Shown here: one piece after another, positions 24,245 through 33,406 of the stretch
Layout of the letters: every line of letters begins with the position of its first letter
How positions within the stretch are numbered: the stretch's first letter is position 1
Position numbers and translations under genes: made by a program
The notes under the pieces: model-generated
Databases searched by the model: none
What the model was told of the DNA's origin: nothing
The model's input: only the letters and a program-made list of their open reading frames with translations
Source: an uncultured Pseudohongiella sp.
Lineage (GTDB): Bacteria > Pseudomonadota > Gammaproteobacteria > Pseudomonadales > Pseudohongiellaceae
Assembly: GCA_902597095.1 (NCBI GenBank)
Contig: CACJWK010000003.1
Coordinates: forward strand, 80,766-144,765
DNA length: 64,000 nt
Reading direction: 5' to 3'

Positions 24245-25786
24245 TCAGGCCCAGTCGAAGTTTCGCTTGATGCTACCCAGCCTGACATAGAAAGACTCAG
24301 CTCTCTCTTCATCACCGTCTGGTCTGGATCCCATCAGGCTTACGGCTGGGATCACTATCAAAGGCAGAATGAGGGTCAGAAATGAGGGATCCCGCCATTC
24401 ACCAAGAAAGGTGATCAGTTCATACCATGCCTGCGCAAACCCGCCGGCTGTGGCATTTTCCGCCCCGCCGAACAACGTGTTGAACAGCCACATCACCAAT
24501 CCACCTGCAAACCCGGTCGCCATACCCCAGAACACGCCCTGCTCAGTTGTCCGCCGCCAGTAAAACACATATCCGACCGCGATAGCCGGGGGCACAACCA
24601 TCGCAAAGCCCAACAGCAGCAGTTGCAGAACCGAGCTGATATTTCCCAGCCAGGCGATCACTGCCGCTGCAGTACCGTAAAGCATCGTCACTATTTTGTA
24701 GGCGCGCAGCTTGCGGTCGGAGTCATATTCTTTGGCTGCGGGAATCCAGTCATTCACAAACATGGTAGCGCTGGCCAGCAGAATCGGCGCACCGGACGAA
24801 ATGACTGCCGCCAACACCGCGGCCAGAGCAATGCCACCGAGAATCGGCCCGGTGTCCATGGCCAGCTGCGCGATATTCAGATAGCTGGTCAGGCCGCTTT
24901 CAGACCCGTATGTCGCCGTAGTCAGAATACCGATAAAACCAGCCACCAGGGGCATCAAGGCAGCAATGATTCCGGCCAGAAAGAACCCGGGAATCAGGTA
25001 GTCCTGCTTTGCGGCCGAACTCGCGTAATTGGCGTACACCGACGCAGCCGGAGTGTGAATCGTCGCAGATATAAAGAGGGCAATAATGGTCGCCCAACCA
25101 ATGCCGGTGAAGCTCCACCAACTCGACTGCTCTTTACCCGCATCAGCCAGCATGCCGTCAGCCAGTGTCGTCACGGCTTCCCAGCCTCCAAGGTTATTCA
25201 TGGCTATTGTGCCAACCAGCAGTAAGCCGAGAATAATCACAGAACAATGGACGACGTTGGCAATAGCGGTGCCTTTAAGCCCCCCTGTCACTGTGAACGT
25301 CACAATCAGGAAGCCTCCGATGGCAACCCCTACAACGAACGGCAGGCCGGTCACACCGCTGACAATTGAGCCAATGACATAGGGCTCGATAATGTTCACG
25401 ACCAGATACTCAGCCTGCACGCAAAGGCTGGTAAGCCATTGGCACCGATAGGAACCAAACCGGTAGTCGAAGACCTGACCCACACTGACAACCTGAAGAC
25501 GGCGATAGGGAATCGCAAAAAACAGGCCCACCAAAAAAAGTGCTGCGAACGAGTTTACTCCGTACCAGAGATGACCCAGGCCCTCGCTTATCACATCGCC
25601 TGCGACCCCATAGGTCCCGGCACCGCCAATGCGAGTGCCTGCCACACCCGCGGCCAGCATGAAAATACCGAGGCTGCCACCCCCGATCGCCCAGTCACTT
25701 GCAGTACTGTTATTGCGATTTAGATAGATGCCGAATGCAGCAAAGAACCCCAGATAGAGAATGATAACGGTGGCGGTGATACTCAT
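24245..25786 (-). CDS. Sodium:solute symporter family transporter
   Basis: This 513-residue inner-membrane protein has about 13 predicted helices in the SSS (LeuT-fold) pattern: an N-terminal helix, TASDWAIGGGSLGIFMLAAG with the GG motif of TM1, AGTRIGGAGTYGVAG, and TVTGGLKGTAIANVVH in the middle. It imports an organic solute driven by sodium. The final helix ends in a charged, Arg-rich tail. Substrate is not evident from sequence; the convergent 2-oxo-acid decarboxylase-like enzyme 11 bases away is the only clue. The promoter is in the 281-base divergent gap to the amidohydrolase gene. Confidence 0.9.
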   Translation of the reverse strand: MSITATVIILYLGFFAAFGIYLNRNNSTASDWAIGGGSLGIFMLAAGVAGTRIGGAGTYGVAGDVISEGLGHLWYGVNSFAALFLVGLFFAIPYRRLQVVSVGQVFDYRFGSYRCQWLTSLCVQAEYLVVNIIEPYVIGSIVSGVTGLPFVVGVAIGGFLIVTFTVTGGLKGTAIANVVHCSVIILGLLLVGTIAMNNLGGWEAVTTLADGMLADAGKEQSSWWSFTGIGWATIIALFISATIHTPAASVYANYASSAAKQDYLIPGFFLAGIIAALMPLVAGFIGILTTATYGSESGLTSYLNIAQLAMDTGPILGGIALAAVLAAVISSGAPILLASATMFVNDWIPAAKEYDSDRKLRAYKIVTMLYGTAAAVIAWLGNISSVLQLLLLGFAMVVPPAIAVGYVFYWRRTTEQGVFWGMATGFAGGLVMWLFNTLFGGAENATAGGFAQAWYELITFLGEWRDPSFLTLILPLIVIPAVSLMGSRPDGDEERAESFYVRLGSIKRNFDWA

Positions 25787-26067
25787 GCGCGGCTCCTGCT
25801 GCAGAAATGAGACTTGTTGTTATTGTGTTGTCGGCGTCGCACCCGTCCTTGGGGTGCATGCGGCCCGCCTGCCAGCGGTCTGGCCCCGCGCTGCCCGCGC
25901 CGCTGGCATGACGATTGATCGCTCTTGATGCTCTGTCAGCAGGGTTGACAAGTTGAAACGCTATCGAAGTCAATGCAGACTGCATACTACACTAGCAAAG
26001 CATCCGGTATCCACAGCGCAGACAGTGGGTCAAAGACGCGTGCGACACATTCGTGAGGAGCCTTGAT

Positions 26068-27087
26068 ATGGCGCATCCGACACCGGGGAGCAATGACTGG
26101 TTAAATCAGGTTAAGGAGGAAATCATCGACCCTGATCGACCTATCATTGACCCCCATCATCATCTGTGGAAGAGGCGTTTCGGCAGTGATTATTTGCTGG
26201 GCGAACTCTGGTCTGACACCGGCAGCGGGCACAATGTGGTCCAGACAGTATTCATGGAATGCGGAGCATTTTATCTGCGCGAGGGACCGGAGTATCTCAG
26301 ACCTCTGGGCGAAACCCGCTTCATCTCCGAATTGGCCTCTACAAGCGCCTCCACTGCCGACCGCGCCACTGTTGCCGGCATCATCGGGCATGCTGACCTA
26401 AGGCTCGAAGAGCCGAAACTTTCTGAACTGCTCGGGCTGCACCAAGCGGCTTGTAAAGGGAAATTTCGCGGAATAAGGCATGCCGGAGCTTGCGATGACA
26501 GGCCTGAGGATTTGTTTATCCCGGGCCCGGCGCCCAAAGAGCTCTATCGCGATCCAGCCTTCAGAGAGGGACTCAGGCTTCTGGGAAGCCTCGGTTACAC
26601 CTATGACACCTGGCACTACCATCATCAAAACTCAGACTTTATTGAGCTCGCACAGGCAGTTCCTGAGTGTGTAGTCGTACTGGACCACTTCGGAACACCT
26701 CTTGGAGAGGGTATCTACCGCAACCACAGAGAAGACATCTATCAAAGCTGGAAGGAGGATATGCAGAGACTAGCCAGACTCCCCAATGTCTATGTAAAAC
26801 TTGGCGGGCTGGCGATGCCGGATAACGGCTTCCGGTGGCATCAGGCTCAGATACCACCCAGCTCAGATGAAATTATTGCGGAGCAGGAGCAGTACTACCT
26901 GCATATGATTGACAGTTTCGGCCCTGAACGCTGCATGTTTGAAAGCAACTTCCCGGTCGACCGGCTTTCCGTCAGCTATCACGTGCTTTATAACGCCTTC
27001 AAAAAGATGACTTTACGTTTTTCTGAAGACGAAAAGCATGACTTGTTCTTCGGCACAGCTGAAAAAGTCTATTCGCTGGCAGATTAA
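26068..27087 (+). CDS. Amidohydrolase family protein (TIM-barrel metal-dependent hydrolase)
   Basis: This 339-residue enzyme has the N-terminal metal motif HHHLW (DPHHHLW at about 32-38), a DHFGTPLG block near 215 and MFESNFPVDRLSVSY near 295, all of the amidohydrolase-2 group that includes lactonases, 2-pyrone-4,6-dicarboxylate hydrolase and decarboxylases. It hydrolyses a lactone or similar bond in a small carboxylic substrate. Start ATG 26068 is supported by AGGAG nine bases earlier; a GTG five codons upstream lies within that site. A HAD phosphatase gene follows after 8 bases in the same operon. Confidence 0.85.
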   Translation: MAHPTPGSNDWLNQVKEEIIDPDRPIIDPHHHLWKRRFGSDYLLGELWSDTGSGHNVVQTVFMECGAFYLREGPEYLRPLGETRFISELASTSASTADRATVAGIIGHADLRLEEPKLSELLGLHQAACKGKFRGIRHAGACDDRPEDLFIPGPAPKELYRDPAFREGLRLLGSLGYTYDTWHYHHQNSDFIELAQAVPECVVVLDHFGTPLGEGIYRNHREDIYQSWKEDMQRLARLPNVYVKLGGLAMPDNGFRWHQAQIPPSSDEIIAEQEQYYLHMIDSFGPERCMFESNFPVDRLSVSYHVLYNAFKKMTLRFSEDEKHDLFFGTAEKVYSLAD

Positions 27088-27095
27088 CAAAAGAC

Positions 27096-27737
27096 ATGCG
27101 CTACACCACATTGATCTTTGATCTTGACGGCACACTGAGCGATCCGGCACTGGGGGTAGTTCGCTGCATGAACTTTGCGCTTACGTCCTTTAATCAGCCA
27201 CCCCGGGCAGATCATGAGATAAAACGACACATCGGACCTCCCCTTGAACAAATCCTCGCCCTGCTGAGTGACAATGATGATCCGGCATATGTTTCTGCGC
27301 TTGCAGCGCGTTATCGCGAGCGCTATGCAGAGCTGGGGTACCGGGAGAACACCCTCTATCCTGAGGCAAAGGCAACGCTTGCTGCCCTGAAAAATTTCGG
27401 ATTTCGGCTTGGGGTATGCACCTCCAAGCTCAGACCTAGCGCCCTTAAAATTCTGGAGCTATTTGAATTAGTCCGTTTCTTTGACTTCATCAGCGGCCCC
27501 CTTGCAACTGAGACAAAATCGGAACAACTCAGGGATCTGCTGCAAAGCGGCACCATTGATTCGGACGCGCTGATGATAGGGGATCGCGCAATTGACATGC
27601 AGGCCGCTCATGAAAATCGACTACAGAGCGCCGGCGTACTCTGGGGCTACGGTGGCCGCGAAGAACTGGAATCTGAGCGACCGGCCTTCCTATTTGACTC
27701 TTTTTCAGAGCTGTTTCACGCACTGACTCAACGCTGA
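27096..27737 (+). CDS. HAD-superfamily hydrolase, Gph/PGP-like
   Basis: This 213-residue haloacid-dehalogenase-fold phosphatase shows motif I DLDGTLSD (with both catalytic aspartates), a helical cap (HIGPPLEQILALL), motif II CTSKLRP and motif IV GDRAIDMQAA. It is like phosphoglycolate phosphatases in length and cap type. It lies 8 bases downstream of the amidohydrolase gene; a joint pathway is possible, or it is a metabolite-repair enzyme. The convergent thioesterase gene ends 13 bases downstream. The substrate cannot be read from sequence. Confidence 0.85.
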   Translation: MRYTTLIFDLDGTLSDPALGVVRCMNFALTSFNQPPRADHEIKRHIGPPLEQILALLSDNDDPAYVSALAARYRERYAELGYRENTLYPEAKATLAALKNFGFRLGVCTSKLRPSALKILELFELVRFFDFISGPLATETKSEQLRDLLQSGTIDSDALMIGDRAIDMQAAHENRLQSAGVLWGYGGREELESERPAFLFDSFSELFHALTQR

Positions 27738-27750
27738 ACGCGCAGAATAG

Positions 27751-28173
27751 CTACTTCTGTCCCAGGCGTTTTATGACCGCGCTGCTGGTCAGCACGATTT
27801 GGTCACCGGCCCGGAGCAGACAGCGCATGAATACCATATTGCCACCGCGCCGAATGGTCTCCGCCTCTCCCGTGATCAGTGCTCCCTCACTGGCAGGCGC
27901 GATGAACTCATTGTTGCAGCTCACGGTCACAACACTCTCCGCCTCAGAGCCTCCGTTCGCACCAAGACACAGCGTGTAGTCCGCGAAAGACATCAGCACG
28001 CCACCGTGCACCGTCTGATGCGCATTGCAATGGCGGGCCTGAACTCTGAACGCCGTTCGCGGGTGCACTCCGTCCATGTAGAAAAAGAACGGCCCGATAG
28101 AGTCCTCTGCCGCGTCTCCCTCCCAATGACGGTAGCTGTTGGGAATGTCGTAATCTTCAGGGTTAAAACTCAT
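27751..28173 (-). CDS. PaaI-family acyl-CoA thioesterase
   Basis: This 140-residue hot-dog-fold protein has the PaaI-type core: FRVQARHCNAHQTVHGGVLMSF is the central hot-dog helix (split for length), with the HGG turn and catalytic aspartate region FADYTL, then VSCNNEFIAPA and GEAETIRRGG strands. It hydrolyses acyl-CoA to free acid and CoA and may relieve CoA sequestration in a cell rich in beta-oxidation. ATG at 28173 is used; the open frame to 28284 adds unrelated residues overlapping the mini-lipoprotein gene. Confidence 0.82.
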   Translation of the reverse strand: MSFNPEDYDIPNSYRHWEGDAAEDSIGPFFFYMDGVHPRTAFRVQARHCNAHQTVHGGVLMSFADYTLCLGANGGSEAESVVTVSCNNEFIAPASEGALITGEAETIRRGGNMVFMRCLLRAGDQIVLTSSAVIKRLGQK

Positions 28174-28207
28174 GATGTCTGAACCTTTTGCCTGTTCGCT
28201 CTGCCCG

Positions 28208-28375
28208 TTAGGGGATGAGGGCGTCCACCGCAAGCCCAAGAATCTTGAGAGGCAGGGTCGCCACTTCCGCCACGACCGAGACAACAGCGCCAGCAGCAGT
28301 GATGACGCATGCCGTAAGCAGAACAGAAAGCAGCAGAATACAACAAACTGTCCGCAATTTTTTCACTTTGGCCAT
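28208..28375 (-). CDS. Small lipoprotein
   Basis: Starting at ATG 28375 this is a 55-residue peptide with a basic N-terminus (KVKKLR), a hydrophobic stretch and a lipobox LLTAC, giving a mature chain of only about 33 residues that is itself hydrophobic (VITAAGAVVSVVAEVATLPLKILGLAVDALIP contains a 20-residue apolar stretch, abbreviated). Such mini-lipoproteins are frequent but poorly characterised. It lies 34 bases upstream of the thioesterase gene on the same strand. The frame could extend 20 codons upstream to 28435, but that part does not look like a signal peptide. Confidence 0.5.
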   Translation of the reverse strand: MAKVKKLRTVCCILLLSVLLTACVITAAGAVVSVVAEVATLPLKILGLAVDALIP

Positions 28376-28513
28376 AGCGATCCAATGATTACGAGGTTTA
28401 CAGCATGTTATCGATCTATTGACCGACTTCTTCAAGGCCGGACACGGTTAACCGAAACCTCTGCCATACAGATGGCTAAGCCATCGCCTGCCGCGTTGGG
28501 TCGCTCTGCCTGA

Positions 28514-29590
28514 CTAGACAGGCCGGTCGGAAAAATCCCTGATGATCAAACGATCCGAATCTTCAACCCCCTGAGCAAACTCTTGTGCCAGTTCGTGGCT
28601 GTAATCCAGCACCCGGCGCCAGTTTGCCAGCCTTTCGCTTTCACTGTATCGCTGGAAGTCATTCCGGTCGGGGATTTTGCCACCCGGCAGACGGGCAGTG
28701 AATTCAGCGCTGGGAGTCAGTAACACGACATTGTCGAAATGTTGTGACGAAGGCTGTCGCCAGAAGAGCTTTTTGTCAAACCACCCGGGCGTGATGACAG
28801 GGCTGAAATGTGGATAGAGAACGAGGCCGTCAATTGCGTGAAATGGCAGATCAAAATGGTAGTCAGTGATGCCGCCGTCCCAGTAGAGACCCTCGGGGGC
28901 TCCCTTGACATTCCTTACCCCCTCCAGCAAAAAAGGGATAGACCCACTGGCTAACATGGCTTCAGGGACGTTGTCCTCGGTTAAAGGGACTATGGCGGTA
29001 TCCAGATCCGTCAAGGATGCAAACGGACTCTGCCCGCTTAGCCGCATGGTGGTAAAGATCGTTCGCTGGAAGAACCACGAGAGCGAGCGCCTGCTGAACA
29101 CGTTCGCAATCGCACTTCCCGCCAGAGACAGTTTCTGCAGGCTGGCGGATTCGGAACCTGCCAAACCTTTGCAGCGGTCTGCCACGATATGCGTCTGAAT
29201 CAGTTGATTCGCTGCAATCTCAGCCGCACCGGAAGATCCCAGCGCCGCCGCTAACACCGAATGCATTTTTTCCGTAATTTCCTCAACGGTCGGCTGGGCA
29301 GAGTAAGTCTCCCGGCTGTAACGGGCAGCCAGTTCGTCTATTGCCCGCAGAGGGGTCGCGGTGCCAAGACAGCTTAAACGCCAAGCCCCTGCGGATGAGC
29401 CAAGCGTCATCAGAGGCTTTTCCCTGTTGGCGAAATATTCACCGAACAGGAAGCGGTCCAGGCCGTACAGCACGAACCATTTTGGCCCTCCCGAAGCTCC
29501 CACCAACAGGGAAAACTGAGAAGGATCGAGCCCGTTCTTTTTGATTCGGCTTTTGGCTTTCGGGCCAGCATAGATCTCAAGCGCAGACAT
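28514..29590 (-). CDS. Patatin-like phospholipase family protein
   Basis: This 358-residue protein has the patatin nucleophile motif GSSAG (TLGSSAGAWR, near 75) and the dyad aspartate in WDGGITDYHF near 230, giving the Ser-Asp acyl-hydrolase pair. The N-terminal GASGGPKWFVLYGLD block forms the oxyanion loop. It probably hydrolyses phospholipids or acyl esters in the cytoplasm. I take ATG 29590, because the family starts with the ALEIYAGPKAKSRI segment; a GTG at 29620 extends ten codons without similarity. No strong ribosome-binding site is visible. The MFS gene is divergent. Confidence 0.82.
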   Translation of the reverse strand: MSALEIYAGPKAKSRIKKNGLDPSQFSLLVGASGGPKWFVLYGLDRFLFGEYFANREKPLMTLGSSAGAWRLSCLGTATPLRAIDELAARYSRETYSAQPTVEEITEKMHSVLAAALGSSGAAEIAANQLIQTHIVADRCKGLAGSESASLQKLSLAGSAIANVFSRRSLSWFFQRTIFTTMRLSGQSPFASLTDLDTAIVPLTEDNVPEAMLASGSIPFLLEGVRNVKGAPEGLYWDGGITDYHFDLPFHAIDGLVLYPHFSPVITPGWFDKKLFWRQPSSQHFDNVVLLTPSAEFTARLPGGKIPDRNDFQRYSESERLANWRRVLDYSHELAQEFAQGVEDSDRLIIRDFSDRPV

Positions 29591-29599
29591 AGCGCGATA

Positions 29600-29608
29600 T
29601 GATATAAT
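29600..29608 (+). promoter_or_regulatory. Extended -10 promoter for the MFS gene
   Basis: TGATATAAT fits the extended -10 consensus (TG at 29600-29601, TATAAT at 29603-29608) 84 bases before the ATG at 29693. No good -35 lies at normal spacing, as often with extended -10 promoters. It falls at the very start of the divergent patatin-like gene. Confidence 0.45.
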
Positions 29609-29692
29609 CCGGTCGGCCACGGCGCTAGCGCGCCTTGCGTCTAAGTCGGGTTATCCGGCCGGGCACCCACGTTCCAATTCGGTAGAGCAACG

Positions 29693-30910
29693 ATGAAAAC
29701 AACAGCCCTGAGCGCAGCACTTCACGAGCGGAAGACTTTTCTCTACCTGTTGGCCATAGGCAACACCATCGCATTCGCAACCTGGCAAGTCATGCTGAAC
29801 AATTTTGTTGTCGAGCGGGCATCTTTCGGCGGCGAGGAAATCGGCATATTGCAGAGCCTGCGGGAAGTTCCCGGCTTTCTGGCGTTCACTGCCATATGGG
29901 TAATGCTGATAATACATCAGCAGAGCTTTGCCGTTCTGTCCTTGCTGCTGCTCGGTTTTGGAACTGCGATCACCGCGTTCTATCCGACCGCCATGTGGGT
30001 ATATTTCAGCACGGTCATTATGTCGATTGGCTTTCACTACCTAGAAACGCTCCACAATTCTCTGAGCCTGCAATGGCTCTCGACAGATGAAGCCCCTGAA
30101 GTTCTGGGCAAACTTCTGAGTGTAAGGGCCATATGCAACTTTTTAGTGCTGGGGAGTCTGTATCTTTACCTGTTGATTTACAGTGTCGATTACCTGCTGG
30201 TGTATCTGATCGCGGGAAGTATAGCCATAGCAATCGCTCTGTTTTGCTGGGCTGGTATCCCGAAATTTGACGACCCGGTTACACAGCGAAAGCAACTGTT
30301 CCTAAGGAAAAACTACTGGCTTTACTATGCTCTGACATTTCTGGCTGGTGCCCGTCGTCAGATTTTTGTGGTATTTGCCGGGTTTCTGCTGGTAGAGAAA
30401 TTCGATTTCCCCGTGGAAAATGTCGTGCTGCTGACTTTGGTCAACGCAGCACTCACTTTCTGGCTCGCGCCCAAAATTGGCAGGTTAATCAGCATGATCG
30501 GCGAAAGGCGCGCGCTGACATTGGAATATATTGGCCTTATTGTCGTTTTTGTCAGTTACGCATTCGTTGACAGTCTCGCAGTCGCGGTGGCGCTTTATTT
30601 GTTGGATCACCTGTTTTTTGCCATGGCGATCGCGATCAAGACCTACTTCCAGAAAATTGCCAAACCTGAGGACATTGCGGCAACTTCCTCAATCAGCTTT
30701 ACCATCAATCACATTGCTGCTGTAGTCTTACCGGCCTTGCTGGGTCTGGTCTGGGTCATCAATCACAGTGCCGTTTTTCTGATTGGAGCCGGCATTGCGC
30801 TGGGTTCTCTTCTGCTGTCGCAACTGATCCCAGATTTGCCGGAATTTGGACAGGAAACCCGGATCGCTGATCGACTCGATGCCGCCGCGAACCAGTCGAG
30901 CCTGTCCTGA
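29693..30910 (+). CDS. MFS transporter
   Basis: This 405-residue inner-membrane protein has twelve predicted helices in two halves. The central loop between halves (FDDPVTQRKQLFLRK) is short and basic. No drug-efflux signature (motif C) is obvious and no substrate can be assigned. ATG at 29693 is the start. A 7-bp hairpin directly after the stop may end transcription, so the SelD fusion gene 150 bases downstream could be separate. The neighbouring patatin-like gene is divergent. Confidence 0.85.
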   Translation: MKTTALSAALHERKTFLYLLAIGNTIAFATWQVMLNNFVVERASFGGEEIGILQSLREVPGFLAFTAIWVMLIIHQQSFAVLSLLLLGFGTAITAFYPTAMWVYFSTVIMSIGFHYLETLHNSLSLQWLSTDEAPEVLGKLLSVRAICNFLVLGSLYLYLLIYSVDYLLVYLIAGSIAIAIALFCWAGIPKFDDPVTQRKQLFLRKNYWLYYALTFLAGARRQIFVVFAGFLLVEKFDFPVENVVLLTLVNAALTFWLAPKIGRLISMIGERRALTLEYIGLIVVFVSYAFVDSLAVAVALYLLDHLFFAMAIAIKTYFQKIAKPEDIAATSSISFTINHIAAVVLPALLGLVWVINHSAVFLIGAGIALGSLLLSQLIPDLPEFGQETRIADRLDAAANQSSLS

Positions 30911-30913
30911 GGT

Positions 30914-30931
30914 AACCGGCTCTGGCCGGTT
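30914..30931 (+). terminator. Hairpin directly after the MFS gene
   Basis: A 7-bp stem AACCGGC/GCCGGTT with loop TCTG starts four bases after the stop codon and is followed by only three T residues. It is a weak intrinsic terminator or an mRNA-stabilising hairpin. Confidence 0.35.
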
Positions 30932-31061
30932 TGCGCTCCGGCCCTTATGTCGGGATGCCTGGTGAGTCTGCTACAGGTACAATGGCAGCGATTCTCGTTA
31001 AACTCGAGCCGCGCAGAGACAACATTCAGGTCAACCACACTGTGTACCCGTTCCCTCAAAA

Positions 31062-33320
31062 ATGAATATCAGCCCGATCGTCAAACACTTGGTACTGATC
31101 GGTGGCGGCCACAGTCATCTGGCGGTACTTCGCCAGCTCGGCATGCACCCCGTGCCCGGCCTGGCGGTGACACTGATCACCCGAGAGGTCGTGACCCCGT
31201 ACTCCGGATCATTGCCTGCGCATCTTGTCGGTCACTACAACCGAGACCTGATGCACATTGATTTGCGCCCACTGGCACAATTCGCTGGCGCGCGCTTGAT
31301 TCAGTCAGAAGTCGCAGAGATCAATCTAAACGACCGAAGCATCAAGCTCGGTAATCGGCCAGATATTCCCTTCGATTGTCTGTCACTGAACATCGGCTCA
31401 CGCCCTGACAGCGCATTGATTACCGGAGCTACTGATCACGCGCTGGCAGTGAAACCTATCGACAGGTTTCTTGGGAAGTGGGAATCCATCAAACAGCAGG
31501 CCAGCACCGCGATGGCAGCAGGCCGTGACTACAGGCTGGCTATCGTTGGCGGTGGTCCCGCCAGTGTGGAGCTGGCTTTCGCCTCGCAAATTGCGATTGA
31601 TCCGGTCGAAGGTGGAAACAAACAAGCCCACGGGCGACTGCAGATCTGTCTCGTCAGCGCAGGCCATCAATTGCTGTCAGGACATAACGCCAGAAGCCGG
31701 GAGTTTGCCCGGCAGGAACTCGTGCGCCGGGGCATTGAAATCCGCTTTGGCAGTCGCGTCGACCGCTTTGACAAAAACAGGCTCGTGCTGACGGATGGCA
31801 CGGAACTAAAGTGCGATTCGGCAATTTATGCAACCGGAGCAAGCCTGCCGGAATGGCCGTTTCAGTGCGGACTCGCAAAGAGTGAAGATGGGTTCATTGA
31901 GGTCGGCCCGACGCTGCAGACCACAAGCCACGACTTTGTCTTTGCGGCCGGTGATGCCGCCACCATGTGCAACGAACCAAGACCGAAATCCGGTGTCTAT
32001 GCGGTGCGTCAGGGGAAAATCCTGGCAGAAAACTTGCGCCGTTTTGTCACCGGTCGATCACTCAAGCGCTACTTCCCGCAAAAAAAGACGCTGGCCCTCA
32101 TCAGCATGGGCAACAAGTCGGCTATCGCCACCCGTGGCGAATGGTTTTACCAGGGTGCCAGCATGTGGCGACTTAAAGACACTATCGACCGGCGCTTCCT
32201 GAAAAAATACTCAGAACTGCCTCAAATGGCCGTAGAGCTAAACATCGCGCCCGGGCTACTGGACCAACAGGCCCAGACCAAGCTGCGCAATCATGCTATG
32301 CGCTGCGCCGGGTGCGGGGCAAAAGTCGCCAGCAGCGTGCTGGAAGACGTGCTCAGCGAGCTACCCGAATTCAAAAGGGACGATGTACTGAACGAATCGG
32401 GTGGCGCTGAAGATGCGTCACGTATTCAACTGTCAGACGGACGAATACTCCTGCAGAGCCTCGACTTTATCAAAGCATTTACCCGCGATCCGTTCCTGTT
32501 CGGCAAAATCGCAACCAATCACAGTTTGAGCGATATCTATGCCATGGGAGTGCAGGCCCACTCTGCTCTGGCTCTGGTCGGGCTGCCGTTCGCGGAGAGG
32601 AAGTACAGCAGGCAGCAGTTGCGGGAACTCATGCTTGGCTGCGCTGAGGCACTGGAAGAAAATGACTGTAGCCTGATCGGCGGGCATTCGGCGGAAGCCG
32701 AACAATTGCAATTCGGACTGGCCGTCAATGGCTTTGCAGCTCCGGAAACTATCCTCACAAAAAGCAACCTCAAAATTGGGGATGCACTGATACTCACCAG
32801 ACCACTGGGTTCCGGAACCCTGCTTGCTGCTGATATGCGCTATCAGGCGCGCCATGAATGGATGGACGCTCTCATGCAGAGCATGCTCAGCTCGAATCGG
32901 AAAGCATCCGAAATTTCTGTGACACATGCTGCCCATGCCTGCACAGATATCACCGGCTTTGGGCTGCTGGGTCATCTGCTGGAAATGCTGGCAGAAAATG
33001 ATATAGGCGCGACTCTGTTTCTTGAACAGATTCCGACTTTTTCAGGGACACTGGCGACCCTCGGCAGAGGCATAGTCAGTTCACTTCACGCCGACAACCA
33101 ATTGAACGCGGCCCGAATCAGCAACCAGACAGAATTTCAGAATCACGAGCTTTTTCCCGTACTGTTTGACCCGCAAACCGCTGGCGGACTGTTGATCAGC
33201 CTTCCCCGTTCCCGGGCCGAGGACTGCCTGAAAATGCTGCTTGCAACCGGTCACGAGCGGGCTGCAATGGTCGGCGAAATCACCGAAACAGAAGAAGCCG
33301 GCACGGTAACCCTGTCCTGA
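31062..33320 (+). CDS. selD: FAD-dependent pyridine nucleotide oxidoreductase fused to selenophosphate synthetase SelD
   Basis: This 752-residue protein is a two-domain fusion. Residues 1 to about 395 are a NADH-dehydrogenase-II-like FAD oxidoreductase (LVLIGGGHSHLAVL dinucleotide motif at about 10-23, a second AIVGGGPASVELAF near 165 and FAAGDAATM near 300). Residues from about 410 are selenophosphate synthetase: CAGCGAK at 415-421 supplies the catalytic cysteine (Cys418) and lysine (Lys421), followed by GGAEDASRI, SLSDIYAMGVQ, LIGGHSAE, DITGFGLLGHL and FDPQTAGGLLISL. SelD makes selenophosphate from selenide and ATP for selenocysteine or 2-selenouridine tRNA. In canonical SelD the motif is CGC; here the third residue is Ala, with no Sec codon. 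The fused reductase may supply reduced selenide. Confidence 0.9.
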   Translation: MNISPIVKHLVLIGGGHSHLAVLRQLGMHPVPGLAVTLITREVVTPYSGSLPAHLVGHYNRDLMHIDLRPLAQFAGARLIQSEVAEINLNDRSIKLGNRPDIPFDCLSLNIGSRPDSALITGATDHALAVKPIDRFLGKWESIKQQASTAMAAGRDYRLAIVGGGPASVELAFASQIAIDPVEGGNKQAHGRLQICLVSAGHQLLSGHNARSREFARQELVRRGIEIRFGSRVDRFDKNRLVLTDGTELKCDSAIYATGASLPEWPFQCGLAKSEDGFIEVGPTLQTTSHDFVFAAGDAATMCNEPRPKSGVYAVRQGKILAENLRRFVTGRSLKRYFPQKKTLALISMGNKSAIATRGEWFYQGASMWRLKDTIDRRFLKKYSELPQMAVELNIAPGLLDQQAQTKLRNHAMRCAGCGAKVASSVLEDVLSELPEFKRDDVLNESGGAEDASRIQLSDGRILLQSLDFIKAFTRDPFLFGKIATNHSLSDIYAMGVQAHSALALVGLPFAERKYSRQQLRELMLGCAEALEENDCSLIGGHSAEAEQLQFGLAVNGFAAPETILTKSNLKIGDALILTRPLGSGTLLAADMRYQARHEWMDALMQSMLSSNRKASEISVTHAAHACTDITGFGLLGHLLEMLAENDIGATLFLEQIPTFSGTLATLGRGIVSSLHADNQLNAARISNQTEFQNHELFPVLFDPQTAGGLLISLPRSRAEDCLKMLLATGHERAAMVGEITETEEAGTVTLS

Positions 33321-33329
33321 AAACCATCG

Positions 33330-33355
33330 TCAGGCGCTGCTGGCAGCAGGCCTGA
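33330..33355 (+). terminator. Hairpin after the SelD fusion gene
   Basis: CAGGC-GCTGC, loop TG, GCAGC, two-base bulge, GCCTG forms a strong stem beginning ten bases past the stop. It is not followed at once by a T run (TATATTTT comes about 10 bases later), so it is only terminator-like. Confidence 0.3.
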
Positions 33356-33406
33356 AGCTCAGGTATATTTTCGGCTGCATAACTGACGTAAATAAAAGGA
33401 TTGTCC

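Noticed and set aside
29591..29620. GTG start extending the patatin-like protein by ten residues
   Set aside because: The added residues lie outside the family alignment as I know it and overlap the plus-strand extended -10 box.
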